Part shown: piece after piece, positions 6,936 to 13,448 of the stretch
Layout: the number at the start of each line of letters is the position of its first letter
How positions within the stretch are numbered: position 1 is the first letter of the stretch
Virus record (IMG/VR): IMGVR_UViG_3300025301_000043
Span: 1-36,730 of that record
Direction: 5' to 3' (one strand)
Length of the DNA stretch: 36,730 nt
Origin: a virus
Notes under the pieces: generated by a model
Told to the model about the DNA's origin: nothing
Database searches by the model: none
Seen by the model: the letters and a program-made list of their open reading frames with translations, nothing else
Translations under genes and position numbers: made by a program

Positions 6936-8274
6936 TAAGTTCACCTGCTTTTTTCGCTCTTTCAATGGCTATATCCTGTGTTTCGGTAAGAAGACATCCG
7001 TCTCCGTAAAATCCCATTTCTGCGTATCCAGCTTCGCCGTATCTGTTCTTGTCAACAAGGAGACGAATATCATACTTTCCATATTCACCGTTGGGATGGT
7101 GGTCTCGATAGAGATATTTCCAAGGGTAGTAGACAAAGATTACGGACTCCGCATCAGTTTCAATTGAGCCTGATTCGCTAAGGTGCGACAGCCTTGGTCG
7201 CTTGTCACGTCCACGCTCAACTTCCCTGTTTAATTGTGATAAAAGTATGGCAGAGCAATTTAGAGACTTAGCCATCCATTTATAGTGTTGCATAATCTCC
7301 ACCACTTGCAATCTCTTGTCCTCAATTCCGGGCACGTTTACCATTTGAATATAATCGTCCACTACCACGTCAGGAGCAAACCTATTGACGTGCCTAACCC
7401 CAGACCTTAGGTCTTTAATATCATCGAACATAATAAGATTGCGATATTTGGATGAAATCTTTTCCTTAACAGCCTCTATTGACTGGTTATCGTGCTCAGT
7501 TAATTGCATCATTCTTAGCCTTCGATATGATATATCACCAGCCTCAAGAATAAATATCTTTTTCATCATCTCTACGTTGGTCATTTCTCTATTGAATACA
7601 ATGACCTTCTTGCCGTGGTCTATTAGGTTCTTTACAATGTTTATCATTACAGTGCTCTTACCCATAGACGGTCGACCTGCAATAACTGTTATCTCCCCCC
7701 TTGTCATGCCCCCGGTTATCTTATCAATGACTCCATACCCTGTCTTGATTAGATTTTTTTCATCGTAAATTCTTTCTACTGTCCTATCGAGTAGCTCATC
7801 AAGATTGAACTTTTTTGTTGGTCGGAGATGAAGAGCCTTGGTAACGGTACTGTTAAGGTCTTCCAGCGCTTTGTGGGCATCTGCGTTACTTCCAAATGCT
7901 GCTCTTTGTATCTGGCTTGCCTCAGTCACCACTTTTCTTAATAGCCACTTCTCATAAATAAGCTTTGCATAGCTTAAAGCATTAGCGGTACTGGCTATAT
8001 TGTCAATGAGACCAGATACGAAATAGTTTGATATGTATTTCTTTTGAGTTTCTGGAATATTGTCAATGACAGTGGCGAGGTTTATATCGTTATCATTTGA
8101 CCGCATCGATTGGAGCGTTTTCCAGATAGTTCTGTTATGGGTATTATAAAATACCTCAGGCTCTGGAATGAACTCTGTTACCTTGGAAATATTGTCAGGG
8201 TCAAGTATTAACTGCCCCAACAGGGTTTCTTCTGCCTCTTTATTGTGAGGCATTGTCTGGTCGTCTATAGACAT
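6928..8274 (-). CDS. dnaB: Replicative DNA helicase, DnaB family (448 aa)
   Basis: Hexameric 5'-3' helicase that opens the fork. Residues 9-110 are the DnaB N-terminal domain (PHNKEAEETLLGQLI). The RecA-like domain has Walker A G-R-P-S-M-G-K-S-T at 200-208, the catalytic Glu in FNREM (E230), Walker B V-V-V-D-D-Y at 303-308, and S-Q-L-N-R-E followed by the conserved KRPRLSHLSESGSIETDAE segment at 358-376. Length is normal for the family. AAAAGGAG precedes the ATG by six bases, just downstream of a 12-bp hairpin. No primase or loader was recognised nearby, so these are probably host-supplied or outside the window. Confidence 0.97.
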   Translation of the reverse strand: MSIDDQTMPHNKEAEETLLGQLILDPDNISKVTEFIPEPEVFYNTHNRTIWKTLQSMRSNDNDINLATVIDNIPETQKKYISNYFVSGLIDNIASTANALSYAKLIYEKWLLRKVVTEASQIQRAAFGSNADAHKALEDLNSTVTKALHLRPTKKFNLDELLDRTVERIYDEKNLIKTGYGVIDKITGGMTRGEITVIAGRPSMGKSTVMINIVKNLIDHGKKVIVFNREMTNVEMMKKIFILEAGDISYRRLRMMQLTEHDNQSIEAVKEKISSKYRNLIMFDDIKDLRSGVRHVNRFAPDVVVDDYIQMVNVPGIEDKRLQVVEIMQHYKWMAKSLNCSAILLSQLNREVERGRDKRPRLSHLSESGSIETDAESVIFVYYPWKYLYRDHHPNGEYGKYDIRLLVDKNRYGEAGYAEMGFYGDGCLLTETQDIAIERAKKAGELNE

Positions 8275-8296
8275 TATTGTCTCCTTTTAAATTTTT

Positions 8297-8326
8297 GTGG
8301 GGACTCAACGCGCATCAAGCCCCCAC
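8297..8326 (-). other. RNA hairpin between the SSB and helicase genes
   Basis: On the minus-strand RNA, GTGGGGGCTTGA (8326-8315) pairs over 12 positions with TTGAGTCCCCAC (8308-8297), counting three G-U pairs, with loop UGCGCG. The G-U pairs work only in the minus-strand transcript, so the structure is probably formed in the leftward mRNA. It follows the SSB stop by about 40 bases and is followed by AAAAATTTAAAAGGAG, the helicase ribosome binding region. It could be a processing or stabilising element or an attenuator; there is no U-tract. Confidence 0.6.
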
Positions 8327-8363
8327 TGTCTAGACTATACGATTCTAAAGTAGAGTTACTGGC

Positions 8364-8918
8364 CTAGAACGGTATCTCTTCAGACGCCGACAGCTTGTTG
8401 CCGTCGCCCCAGCTGTACAGGAGACTTGCTTCAACCGACGTTCTTAGCTCTCCATTCAGTTCGTACTGCTTATGTCGGACACGAATCATTACGGGGTATC
8501 CGTAAATGTCTTCTCTTGCTACGGCAGGAAGAGAGAAAGATGATTCTCCGCTGTTGGGGTCTTTATGCTCTTTAATGGGTACTTTGCACACGTCCAGAAA
8601 TTGCTTATACGAGCGATTACCAACTGTGCTGTCCCTTTTATCGCCAGAGCCGGGAGGTGTACTTTTATGCCTAAAAATGCCACCGCTTTTGACAACTCTG
8701 CCGACGTGGTTTCCAGACTCTTCCGCAATCTTGTAAACAGGCTTATATATATCAGCCTTGTTCCCAGTCTTGCGAATCGTTATGTCGTTAACGATATTGA
8801 GGTCTGTTATGTGGGCAGGGTATGTACCTTCAGCGACTTGTTCGTAGTCATCATCGCTTGGAATGTAATAAGCCCCACCGTCTGATGATTGTGACAGTAT
8901 GTCATCTATGTCTGCCAT
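8364..8918 (-). CDS. Putative single-stranded DNA-binding protein (184 aa)
   Basis: The acidic C-terminus ending S-E-E-I-P-F matches the protein-docking tip of bacterial and phage SSBs (consensus DDDIPF). The body begins with an acidic Ser/Gly stretch and then reads as a beta-rich domain (YPAHITDLNIV, GYPVMIRVRHKQYE) consistent with an OB fold. Position supports the call: it is directly downstream of the Rad52-like gene, whose stop overlaps its ATG (TAATG), and upstream of DnaB. GGAGG precedes the ATG. It would coat ssDNA and recruit partners. An alternative is a DUF669-like replication protein. Confidence 0.78.
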   Translation of the reverse strand: MADIDDILSQSSDGGAYYIPSDDDYEQVAEGTYPAHITDLNIVNDITIRKTGNKADIYKPVYKIAEESGNHVGRVVKSGGIFRHKSTPPGSGDKRDSTVGNRSYKQFLDVCKVPIKEHKDPNSGESSFSLPAVAREDIYGYPVMIRVRHKQYELNGELRTSVEASLLYSWGDGNKLSASEEIPF

Positions 8919-9538
8919 TATGTCACCTCCTGTGCTTTGCTATGTTCAATCCACTTAAGCGTAGTACGGAAGTTCGTGGCGTTTATTTTGCCATCTTCCA
9001 ACCCCTGCTCAACTGTCTTGAGTACTTCAGGGTCGTCAACTGTTGATGCACCGGATAGCAATGCTGTCTTTTGCTCGTCGCTGACATTGTAGGACTTCCG
9101 ATATACGTCGTCTGCTATGTTACATAGGCGGTTAACAGCAACTTTAAAAGCATCAGAGTTGGCAGCTTTAGTAGAGTTGCCAATGTCTGAATACTCATTC
9201 GAGTCACGTTTCTTATGTATCCTGTGTCCCGCTATGGAATCATAGCATCTTGGTACGCTGTTGTCTACGACCTCAAGGCGACCATGTACTATAACATACT
9301 GGTCACCAACGAACTCGTATCTCTCGACCTTCCAAGACCATATCGGGTATCTTTCGTTAAGAAGATTACGCATATAACCTTCTTCAACATAATCAAACCC
9401 GTCTGGCCTTCGTTTAACGTGGTGCTGTGGAGTCTCTTCCGATGATACCTCCCTATGCTTTGAACGAAGTTCGTCCTCAGCTTGGGTGAGGGTCTCATTG
9501 GGCGTATGAGTCGCCAGTACACCGTTTGGTTCTGTCAT
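8918..9538 (-). CDS. Rad52-like single-strand annealing protein (206 aa)
   Basis: Residues about 45-150 match the Rad52/Sak-type annealing core: a helix with an aromatic-rich strand (YPIWSWKVERYEF), a strand V-I-V-H-G-R-L, then Y-D-S-I-A-G and the region S-D-I-G-N-S-T-K-A-A-N-S-D-A-F-K-V-A-V-N-R-L, which fits the conserved KAAxTDAxKRAxxxLG element. It anneals complementary ssDNA in phage recombination. Flanking SSB-like and Cas4-like genes form a recombination operon. The N-terminal 45 residues are polar and probably disordered, and the C-terminal tail may bind partners. It abuts the nuclease gene with almost no gap. Confidence 0.85.
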   Translation of the reverse strand: MTEPNGVLATHTPNETLTQAEDELRSKHREVSSEETPQHHVKRRPDGFDYVEEGYMRNLLNERYPIWSWKVERYEFVGDQYVIVHGRLEVVDNSVPRCYDSIAGHRIHKKRDSNEYSDIGNSTKAANSDAFKVAVNRLCNIADDVYRKSYNVSDEQKTALLSGASTVDDPEVLKTVEQGLEDGKINATNFRTTLKWIEHSKAQEVT

Positions 9539-9540
9539 GA

Positions 9541-10275
9541 TTAGTCTCCAAGGAGTTCGGGACGCATTCCGCCACCGCAGGCATTGAAATAACTGCAGTA
9601 TTTCGGATTACATTCCCATCCCTGCATTGGGGCATTTCCCAATTCTACCTCTGGTATGCCATCTTTGAACTGTGATTTGAGGTCGAGCCAGTATTGCTTG
9701 GCTTCATCAACAATAGTTCTCTTATACTCCACCTCGCGCATTTTGGAGGTGTCTTTGTTGTAATATACAAGAGACATACCATCGAGTGTTCCATACTCCT
9801 GCTCAACCCAAATCCCGTATGTTCCAAGTTGCAGGGAATAGTTAGAACCAGCGGTAGGGTCACTGTCACGTCCAAACAGCTTTCGCCATTTGAAACTGTT
9901 ACATGTTTTGATGTCGTAAAGGTGAGAATGGTCTAAGAGAGAGAAATCAAAAAAGCCTCGAACATTAAGTTCCGGCAGTTGAATCTCCCTCTCTATGAGT
10001 ATTCGAGCACCTGTTGAGTCTGCATATTTTCGGAGAGCATCCTGAATGTCACCATGCACAACGTCTCCGAGCCTGAACAGGCGTAGCGTGTCAAAATCCT
10101 TTGGAGCAGGCTTTTCTTTTGCAATGCTCTCAAAGTATATCTTACGCTTACACATTCCAGCGGCACTAGCATGGAACCAGTGTTCCTGACCAGAATAGCG
10201 GTTAAGCTGATTTGCCCTGTTAAGGTCGGCTATGTGTGAGTCATAAATCTCACTTATGTTTGGTCGTTTCGCCAT
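9541..10275 (-). CDS. Cas4/AddB-like PD-(D/E)XK exonuclease with Fe-S cysteines (244 aa)
   Basis: RecB-family nuclease motifs are visible: H74 in GDVVHGDI, D110 in GFFDFSL, D121-I-K123 in LYDIKT, and Q149-L-G-T-Y153. One Cys in AAGMCKRK (C42) and three near the C-terminus (C222, C227, C233) match the split four-Cys 4Fe-4S arrangement of Cas4 and AddB. It would resect DNA ends to provide ssDNA for the Rad52-like protein next door. Such genes occur widely in phages without CRISPR, and no CRISPR array is seen here. The start overlaps the upstream RHH gene by 26 bases. Confidence 0.9.
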   Translation of the reverse strand: MAKRPNISEIYDSHIADLNRANQLNRYSGQEHWFHASAAGMCKRKIYFESIAKEKPAPKDFDTLRLFRLGDVVHGDIQDALRKYADSTGARILIEREIQLPELNVRGFFDFSLLDHSHLYDIKTCNSFKWRKLFGRDSDPTAGSNYSLQLGTYGIWVEQEYGTLDGMSLVYYNKDTSKMREVEYKRTIVDEAKQYWLDLKSQFKDGIPEVELGNAPMQGWECNPKYCSYFNACGGGMRPELLGD

Positions 10276-10444
10276 ATCCCTTCTCTTTGAAAAAGCGTGG
10301 AAGTTCAGACTTTACATAGTCAGAGATGAGCTTTCCAGCCAACTCTTCCATTTTTTCGCTTTTAAGACTACATAGAGCCTTAAACTCAGAGAAGGTATCT
10401 TTATCAACTGATGCCCTCAACCGTTTTGTTTCTTGTTCAACCAT
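10250..10444 (-). CDS. Ribbon-helix-helix-type small DNA-binding protein (64 aa)
   Basis: Residues 6-50 (TKRLRASVDKDTFSEF, then two helices with M-E-E-L-A-G-K-L-I) fit an RHH (Arc/MetJ-like) fold: one basic strand and two helices. It heads the recombination operon and lies directly after a near-consensus sigma70 promoter and an imperfect 22-bp palindrome, so autoregulation is likely. AGGA occurs 13-10 bases before the ATG, partly within the predicted transcription start zone. Confidence 0.72.
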   Translation of the reverse strand: MVEQETKRLRASVDKDTFSEFKALCSLKSEKMEELAGKLISDYVKSELPRFFKEKGYGETTKHK

Positions 10445-10457
10445 TTTTCATTTTCCT

Positions 10458-10485
10458 ATATTAGATAATTACTTCCTAATGTCAA
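10458..10485 (-). promoter_or_regulatory. Sigma70-type promoter for the RHH/nuclease/Rad52/SSB operon
   Basis: On the minus strand TTGACA (10485-10480), 16 bp, TAATAT (10463-10458). The ATG of the RHH gene begins 13 bases after the -10 box, so the untranslated leader would be only about six bases. Pattern match only. Confidence 0.65.
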
Positions 10486-10492
10486 CTTGAAT

Positions 10493-10514
10493 TTACTACC
10501 CTTAGGGGTGGTAA
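10493..10514. promoter_or_regulatory. Imperfect palindrome, candidate operator
   Basis: TTACTACCCTTAGGGGTGGTAA is a 22-bp near-palindrome starting eight bases upstream of the -35 box of the RHH promoter. Its position suits an operator for the small regulator it precedes, or an activator site. Confidence 0.4.
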
Positions 10515-10618
10515 ACAAGGCAATCCCAAAAGAAAAAAAGATTCTTTGCCCAAAAAGTAGAGTTGTACCAAAGATGAAAACCATCCATCAGGGGAATAAT
10601 TTATTTATTACCATGACT

Positions 10619-10663
10619 ACTATATATATATATATGTATATAGTATAGATTAATAAATAAATA
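10619..10663. repeat. AT-rich TA-repeat tract
   Basis: A run of alternating TA (ACTATATATATATATATGTATATAG-like) followed by TTAATAAATAAATAG. It lies in the 260-bp non-coding gap between the RHH gene and the next leftward genes. It resembles the tract at 19462-19581 in composition. It may be a melting region or just spacer. The rest of the gap (10515-10618) shows no ORF or strong motif. Confidence 0.6.
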
Positions 10664-10705
10664 GATGGTGTAGATGATTATATCTTGGTAGTTGGTACTA
10701 TCAGT

Positions 10706-10876
10706 CTAATCCCCATCGATAAGCCCATGAATGACTTCTTCAAGCAGGAGATAGTCATGCTTAACAGGCTCAATCAATTTTTTAAGAATCTTATGGCACT
10801 CATCACACAATTGAGTGGCAGTCTCTCTGTGGTAATCGTCCATATCATACGGTTCTTCTAACCATGGTTCACTCAT
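10706..10876 (-). CDS. Hypothetical acidic protein (56 aa)
   Basis: The ATG at 10876 (MSEPWLEEPY...) has GGAGGA six bases upstream and overlaps the stop of the preceding gene (ATGA); the longer frame to 10918 has no such support. The product is acidic with C-D-E-C in its middle and a helical C-terminus (KHDYLLLEEVIHGLIDGD). The two Cys could bind metal in a dimer. Unknown function. Confidence 0.6.
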   Translation of the reverse strand: MSEPWLEEPYDMDDYHRETATQLCDECHKILKKLIEPVKHDYLLLEEVIHGLIDGD

Positions 10877-11043
10877 TCTGATTCCTCCAGTATAGCACAC
10901 AGGCATATTGATGTACAATCTTCTTCAATCAGCAAATGCTCATACTGACTAAGAGCATCAGCTATGTCGTGCAGACGGACATAACGATAACTTCTATGGT
11001 TATTTTCCTCGTCGTTATGTGTCCAACTCAGTAGGTATTTCAT
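10873..11043 (-). CDS. Hypothetical protein (56 aa)
   Basis: Short ORF with AGGGGGG four bases before the ATG and ATGA overlaps at both ends, so it sits tightly inside a translation-coupled chain. Product MKYLLSWTHNDEENNHRSY... has a helical RLHDIADALSQYEHLLIEED part and ends in EESE. Unknown function. Confidence 0.55.
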   Translation of the reverse strand: MKYLLSWTHNDEENNHRSYRYVRLHDIADALSQYEHLLIEEDCTSICLCAILEESE

Positions 11044-11198
11044 TTAGCCCCCCTAAATTGACGTTCTCCATTCTTATATCTCTCTTCTAAGATGCGTAGT
11101 CTTTTGACTGATGCACCATTTATGCTTATTCTACCTTTGTCTAATAGCATGCGATAGAGTACCAAAGCACCCCATATTGATATAGTGGAATCATCCAT
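11040..11198 (-). CDS. Hypothetical small basic protein (52 aa)
   Basis: ORF with AGGAG eight bases before its ATG and an ATGA overlap with the next gene. Product MDDSTISIWGALVLYRMLLD... then a basic C-terminal half (KRLRILEERYKNGERQFRGAK). No family recognised. First gene after the non-coding interval at 11199-11398. Confidence 0.58.
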   Translation of the reverse strand: MDDSTISIWGALVLYRMLLDKGRISINGASVKRLRILEERYKNGERQFRGAK

Positions 11199-11286
11199 TT
11201 TCTAGTCTCCTATGTACTATTATTTACTCTGACCAAAGTTAATTTTATATGCCTAAAATTGTTTAACCCATCTTAAATTTTGAATA

Positions 11287-11358
11287 GCTATACGAAAAGC
11301 GTATATTCGCATAGAAATAACGCCTATGTAGGGCGTATAGTAGTTAAGGGGGCTATAC
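11287..11358. repeat. Cluster of GC(N)TATA-type short repeats, possible operator or iterons
   Basis: Within 72 bases occur GCTATAC (11287), GCGTATA (11299), GCATAG, GCCTATG, GCGTATAG (11333) and GCTATAC (11352), the outer copies mirrored by the inner ones. TATACG-AAAAG-CGTATA is a perfect six-base inverted repeat. The cluster occupies most of the 200-bp non-coding stretch between two leftward gene groups. Candidate regulator-binding or replication site. Confidence 0.45.
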
Positions 11359-11370
11359 ATTGAGCGTACC

Positions 11371-11386
11371 GCAGCACATTTGCTGC
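11371..11386 (-). other. Small hairpin after gene end
   Basis: GCAGCA-CATT-TGCTGC, a six-base stem with four-base loop, 13 bases after the stop of the gene at 11399-11587 in the direction of leftward transcription. No U-tract follows. Confidence 0.4.
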
Positions 11387-11398
11387 TGGATTACCCTG

Positions 11399-11587
11399 TC
11401 AATCGGAAGTATTGTCATTATACTCACGTTGGGCATGCGTTACGAGACTGTCGAAATCCAAGTCAGTCATAGTTTTACCACCGTTGAACCACCTCATTAT
11501 TCGATTCATAAGTAATCGACATTTGTAATCGTAATGTATGTCGCTATCTGATAACTCCAGAGTACGACCTTCATGTGTTATAGTCAT
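11399..11587 (-). CDS. Hypothetical protein (62 aa)
   Basis: MTITHEGRTLELSDSDIHYD... ATG overlaps the stop of the upstream gene (ATGA). The N-terminal 15 residues look like a short beta hairpin, followed by a basic helix (YKCRLLMNRIMRWFNGG) and an acidic tail. No family recognised. Confidence 0.6.
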   Translation of the reverse strand: MTITHEGRTLELSDSDIHYDYKCRLLMNRIMRWFNGGKTMTDLDFDSLVTHAQREYNDNTSD

Positions 11588-11841
11588 TTATACTTCCTCG
11601 GTTTGGCCCATATGCCTTTATCCTGCACTTCCTGAGTTACATCCTCAACTTGTTTATACATTGGGAACAACTCATCACGCAGGAGTGTCATATCTGCCAC
11701 GTTACTGGGTTCTTGCTCTCGCATTGGACGAGACTCTATTTCTTTAATCGCTAGACTGAGAGCCTGCCCTAGTATGTAGTGACCCCTTAAGGAATCTAAT
11801 AACTGCATAGCACGTTCTCTTGGTGTATCTGGTTTTACCAT
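11584..11841 (-). CDS. Hypothetical helical protein (85 aa)
   Basis: AAAGGAG stands six bases before the ATG. The product is mostly helical: ERAMQLLDSLRGHYILGQALSLAI, then an acidic stretch and DELFPMYKQVEDVTQEV, ending in a basic KPRKYK. The pattern resembles small helical phage early proteins that I cannot assign to a function. Confidence 0.66.
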   Translation of the reverse strand: MVKPDTPRERAMQLLDSLRGHYILGQALSLAIKEIESRPMREQEPSNVADMTLLRDELFPMYKQVEDVTQEVQDKGIWAKPRKYK

Positions 11842-11874
11842 CGCTACTCCTTTCTGTGTAAGTTCTGACAGTTG

Positions 11875-12081
11875 TTAAGTTACGGGAATGTTACAATCCA
11901 TTACTTTATCTTGTTTTTCAACAAAATGTATGTCTGTAGAGTCGAAAAATATGTCCAATAACTGGTTAATTTTATCAACTTTATCATTCATATGAAACTC
12001 AACACAGAACATCTTTGTTGTCAATAAAGACTTTACAATAATGTCTTTTTCTTCCTGTGTAATTTCCTTTGCCATTACCAT
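11875..12081 (-). CDS. Hypothetical small helical protein (68 aa)
   Basis: MVMAKEITQEEKDIIVKSLL... GGAGG is nine bases before the first ATG; the second ATG at 12075 is also possible and gives MAKEITQ. The start overlaps the end of the DnaJ-type zinc protein gene by seven bases. N-terminal helix-turn-helix-like composition, no motif I can name. Confidence 0.62.
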   Translation of the reverse strand: MVMAKEITQEEKDIIVKSLLTTKMFCVEFHMNDKVDKINQLLDIFFDSTDIHFVEKQDKVMDCNIPVT

Positions 12082-12545
12082 ATATCAAATCCTCCGCTAT
12101 TTACACAGAACTCTGCGAACTCAGCTACCTCTTCAACTGATGTGGAATAGTATGTATCAAAGGGTCTGTTCTTTCCCCTTCCATCGCATACGTTACACTT
12201 ACCCTGTACGAACTTATCATCTCTGGTGCCTGTTCCGTCACACCAAGTACAGATTTCATCAGCCATCTCTTCGAGTTGCTTTTGTTCTGCTTTGATTGTA
12301 TTAGCAATTTCACCATTGTCAATGGCTTTCTGCAGGCATTTAGCCATACGTATTGCCTTTGACTTGGCGATTCTATGACCACGATTACCTCCGCCCGATA
12401 TAGCATCTTTAACTGTCAAGATATGAGAACACGTCTCAACAGTCAGACCCCATAACGGTCGCCAACCCCAGACATTCTGGCGAAAGTATGTTCCTACTTT
12501 CCCATCAACATCTACGGGGTCGACTCCATATAGGACGAATCCCAT
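12075..12545 (-). CDS. DnaJ-type zinc-finger protein (156 aa)
   Basis: Near residues 99-125 there are two knuckles C-T-W-C-D-G-T-G and C-N-V-C-D-G-R-G, the CxxCxGxG repeat of the DnaJ central zinc domain. There is no J domain. The N-terminal 60 residues (VLYGVDPVDVDGKVG...WGWRPLWGLT) form a separate unknown domain with aromatic residues, followed by a helical, basic SKAIRMAKCLQKAI segment. Length 156 is shorter than a DnaJ. A zinc-ribbon adaptor role is inferred. AAGGAG precedes the ATG. Confidence 0.75.
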   Translation of the reverse strand: MGFVLYGVDPVDVDGKVGTYFRQNVWGWRPLWGLTVETCSHILTVKDAISGGGNRGHRIAKSKAIRMAKCLQKAIDNGEIANTIKAEQKQLEEMADEICTWCDGTGTRDDKFVQGKCNVCDGRGKNRPFDTYYSTSVEEVAEFAEFCVNSGGFDIW

Positions 12546-12550
12546 TGTAT

Positions 12551-12748
12551 TTACTCCTTATTTTGTTCTTTCCACTCATAAGCTTTAAGCCTAAGAAACG
12601 GAACTTTACCATCATACTTATATGCCTTGAGAAAATGTTTCTTTCCATTGATGGTAATATTCCCACTGAAAGAGCCATCATAGCCCTTCTTCAGAAAGAC
12701 TACACCGGTATTATCATACTCAGTATTATCCTTTTTTGACTGCTTCAA
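12551..12748 (-). CDS. Hypothetical protein, TTG start (65 aa)
   Basis: No in-frame ATG is available early, and a TTG at 12748 has GGAG ten bases upstream. The body GYDGSFSGNITINGKKHFLKAYK reads as a small beta-sheet domain seen in various phage early proteins. It overlaps the upstream zinc protein's end by 23 bases. Confidence 0.55.
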   Translation of the reverse strand: MKQSKKDNTEYDNTGVVFLKKGYDGSFSGNITINGKKHFLKAYKYDGKVPFLRLKAYEWKEQNKE

Positions 12749-13025
12749 GGCTAATAATCTCCGTTATGAGTTCTTTCGTTCCATACACTCTTTCTCTGTA
12801 GTCAAGAACATTATCGTGGAACGATTTCTCAATATCCCATATCTCATCTATTTCATCAGCATTGAGATGCTCTGGATTACGATAATCATGCGTTTCGCAA
12901 CAATCTCCGCATATGGCATACGAACCAATCAGGACTCCGCCCATGGTATCTTCTCCCTCATTGCAGAAATCACAAATGACAACCAGACCATGATTAGTCT
13001 GACTGACATGAACTCCTAAGCTCAT
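12726..13025 (-). CDS. Zinc-ribbon protein (99 aa)
   Basis: C-D-F-C near residue 19 and C-G-D-C-C about 20 residues later define a four-Cys zinc ribbon. The C-terminal 60 residues are acidic and helical (ADEIDEIWDIEKSFHDNVLDYRERV), suggesting a protein-interaction tail. AAGGAG lies before the ATG. Function unknown. Confidence 0.7.
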   Translation of the reverse strand: MSLGVHVSQTNHGLVVICDFCNEGEDTMGGVLIGSYAICGDCCETHDYRNPEHLNADEIDEIWDIEKSFHDNVLDYRERVYGTKELITEIISLEAVKKG

Positions 13026-13068
13026 TTTATTTTCTCCTTATCTTTGTCTTTGAATCCCATTTCCCATT

Positions 13069-13257
13069 TTACTCCCCTGACGGGAAAATGTAAGGGTCGT
13101 CCTCATCGATGGAAAACTCTTTTTCCATGCAATCACCACAGTATAATGCAGCGTCGCCCATAAAAACCACTGGAAATCCTTCTGTGCCACATCCCCACTG
13201 GCACTGTCGATGTTCTGGTACTTTCTCAATCTCGCGTTTCTGTTCGTTCGCCGTCAT
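13069..13257 (-). CDS. Zinc-ribbon protein (62 aa)
   Basis: The protein has C-Q-W-G-C-G and Y-C-G-D-C separated by about 18 residues, a clear zinc ribbon. GAGGAG lies six to seven bases before the ATG. An overlapping frame (13038-13229) lacks the motif and was rejected. The C-terminus is acidic. Confidence 0.7.
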   Translation of the reverse strand: MTANEQKREIEKVPEHRQCQWGCGTEGFPVVFMGDAALYCGDCMEKEFSIDEDDPYIFPSGE

Positions 13258-13272
13258 CTTACTACTCCTCTG

Positions 13273-13437
13273 TTAACCTTCTTCTTCCATGAAGAAATCT
13301 TCATAAAAATTTATTCGCATCAATTCCTCAACATCATCTTCCGATAGGAACTTACAAAAGGCTAAAATGACATAGTCTTTGTCAAACCATCCTTCTTCAA
13401 CTGCCTCAAGCAATTTGTTAGTAAATTCTCTTGCCAT
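13273..13437 (-). CDS. Conserved-looking small phage protein (54 aa)
   Basis: AAGGAG is eight bases upstream of ATG. MAREFTNKLLEAVEEGWFD... with a later F-L-S-E-D-D-V-E-E-L segment reads as a helical module resembling a small protein family present in many phages (helix, then S-E-D-D-V), from memory only. Acidic end. Unknown function. Confidence 0.66.
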   Translation of the reverse strand: MAREFTNKLLEAVEEGWFDKDYVILAFCKFLSEDDVEELMRINFYEDFFMEEEG

Positions 13438-13448
13438 TACTACTCTCC

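Noticed and set aside
5067-8885. Plus-strand ORFs opposite the early genes (for example 5303-5725, 7385-7768, 8565-8885)
   Set aside because: Shadows of confident minus-strand genes; no ribosome binding sites and no recognisable domains.
9541-10275. CRISPR-associated Cas4
   Set aside because: No Cas1, Cas2 or repeat-spacer array is present in the window; phage recombination nuclease is the simpler reading.
13038-13229. Minus-strand 63-aa ORF overlapping the zinc-ribbon gene 13069-13257
   Set aside because: Lacks the zinc motif and a ribosome binding site; the other frame has both.
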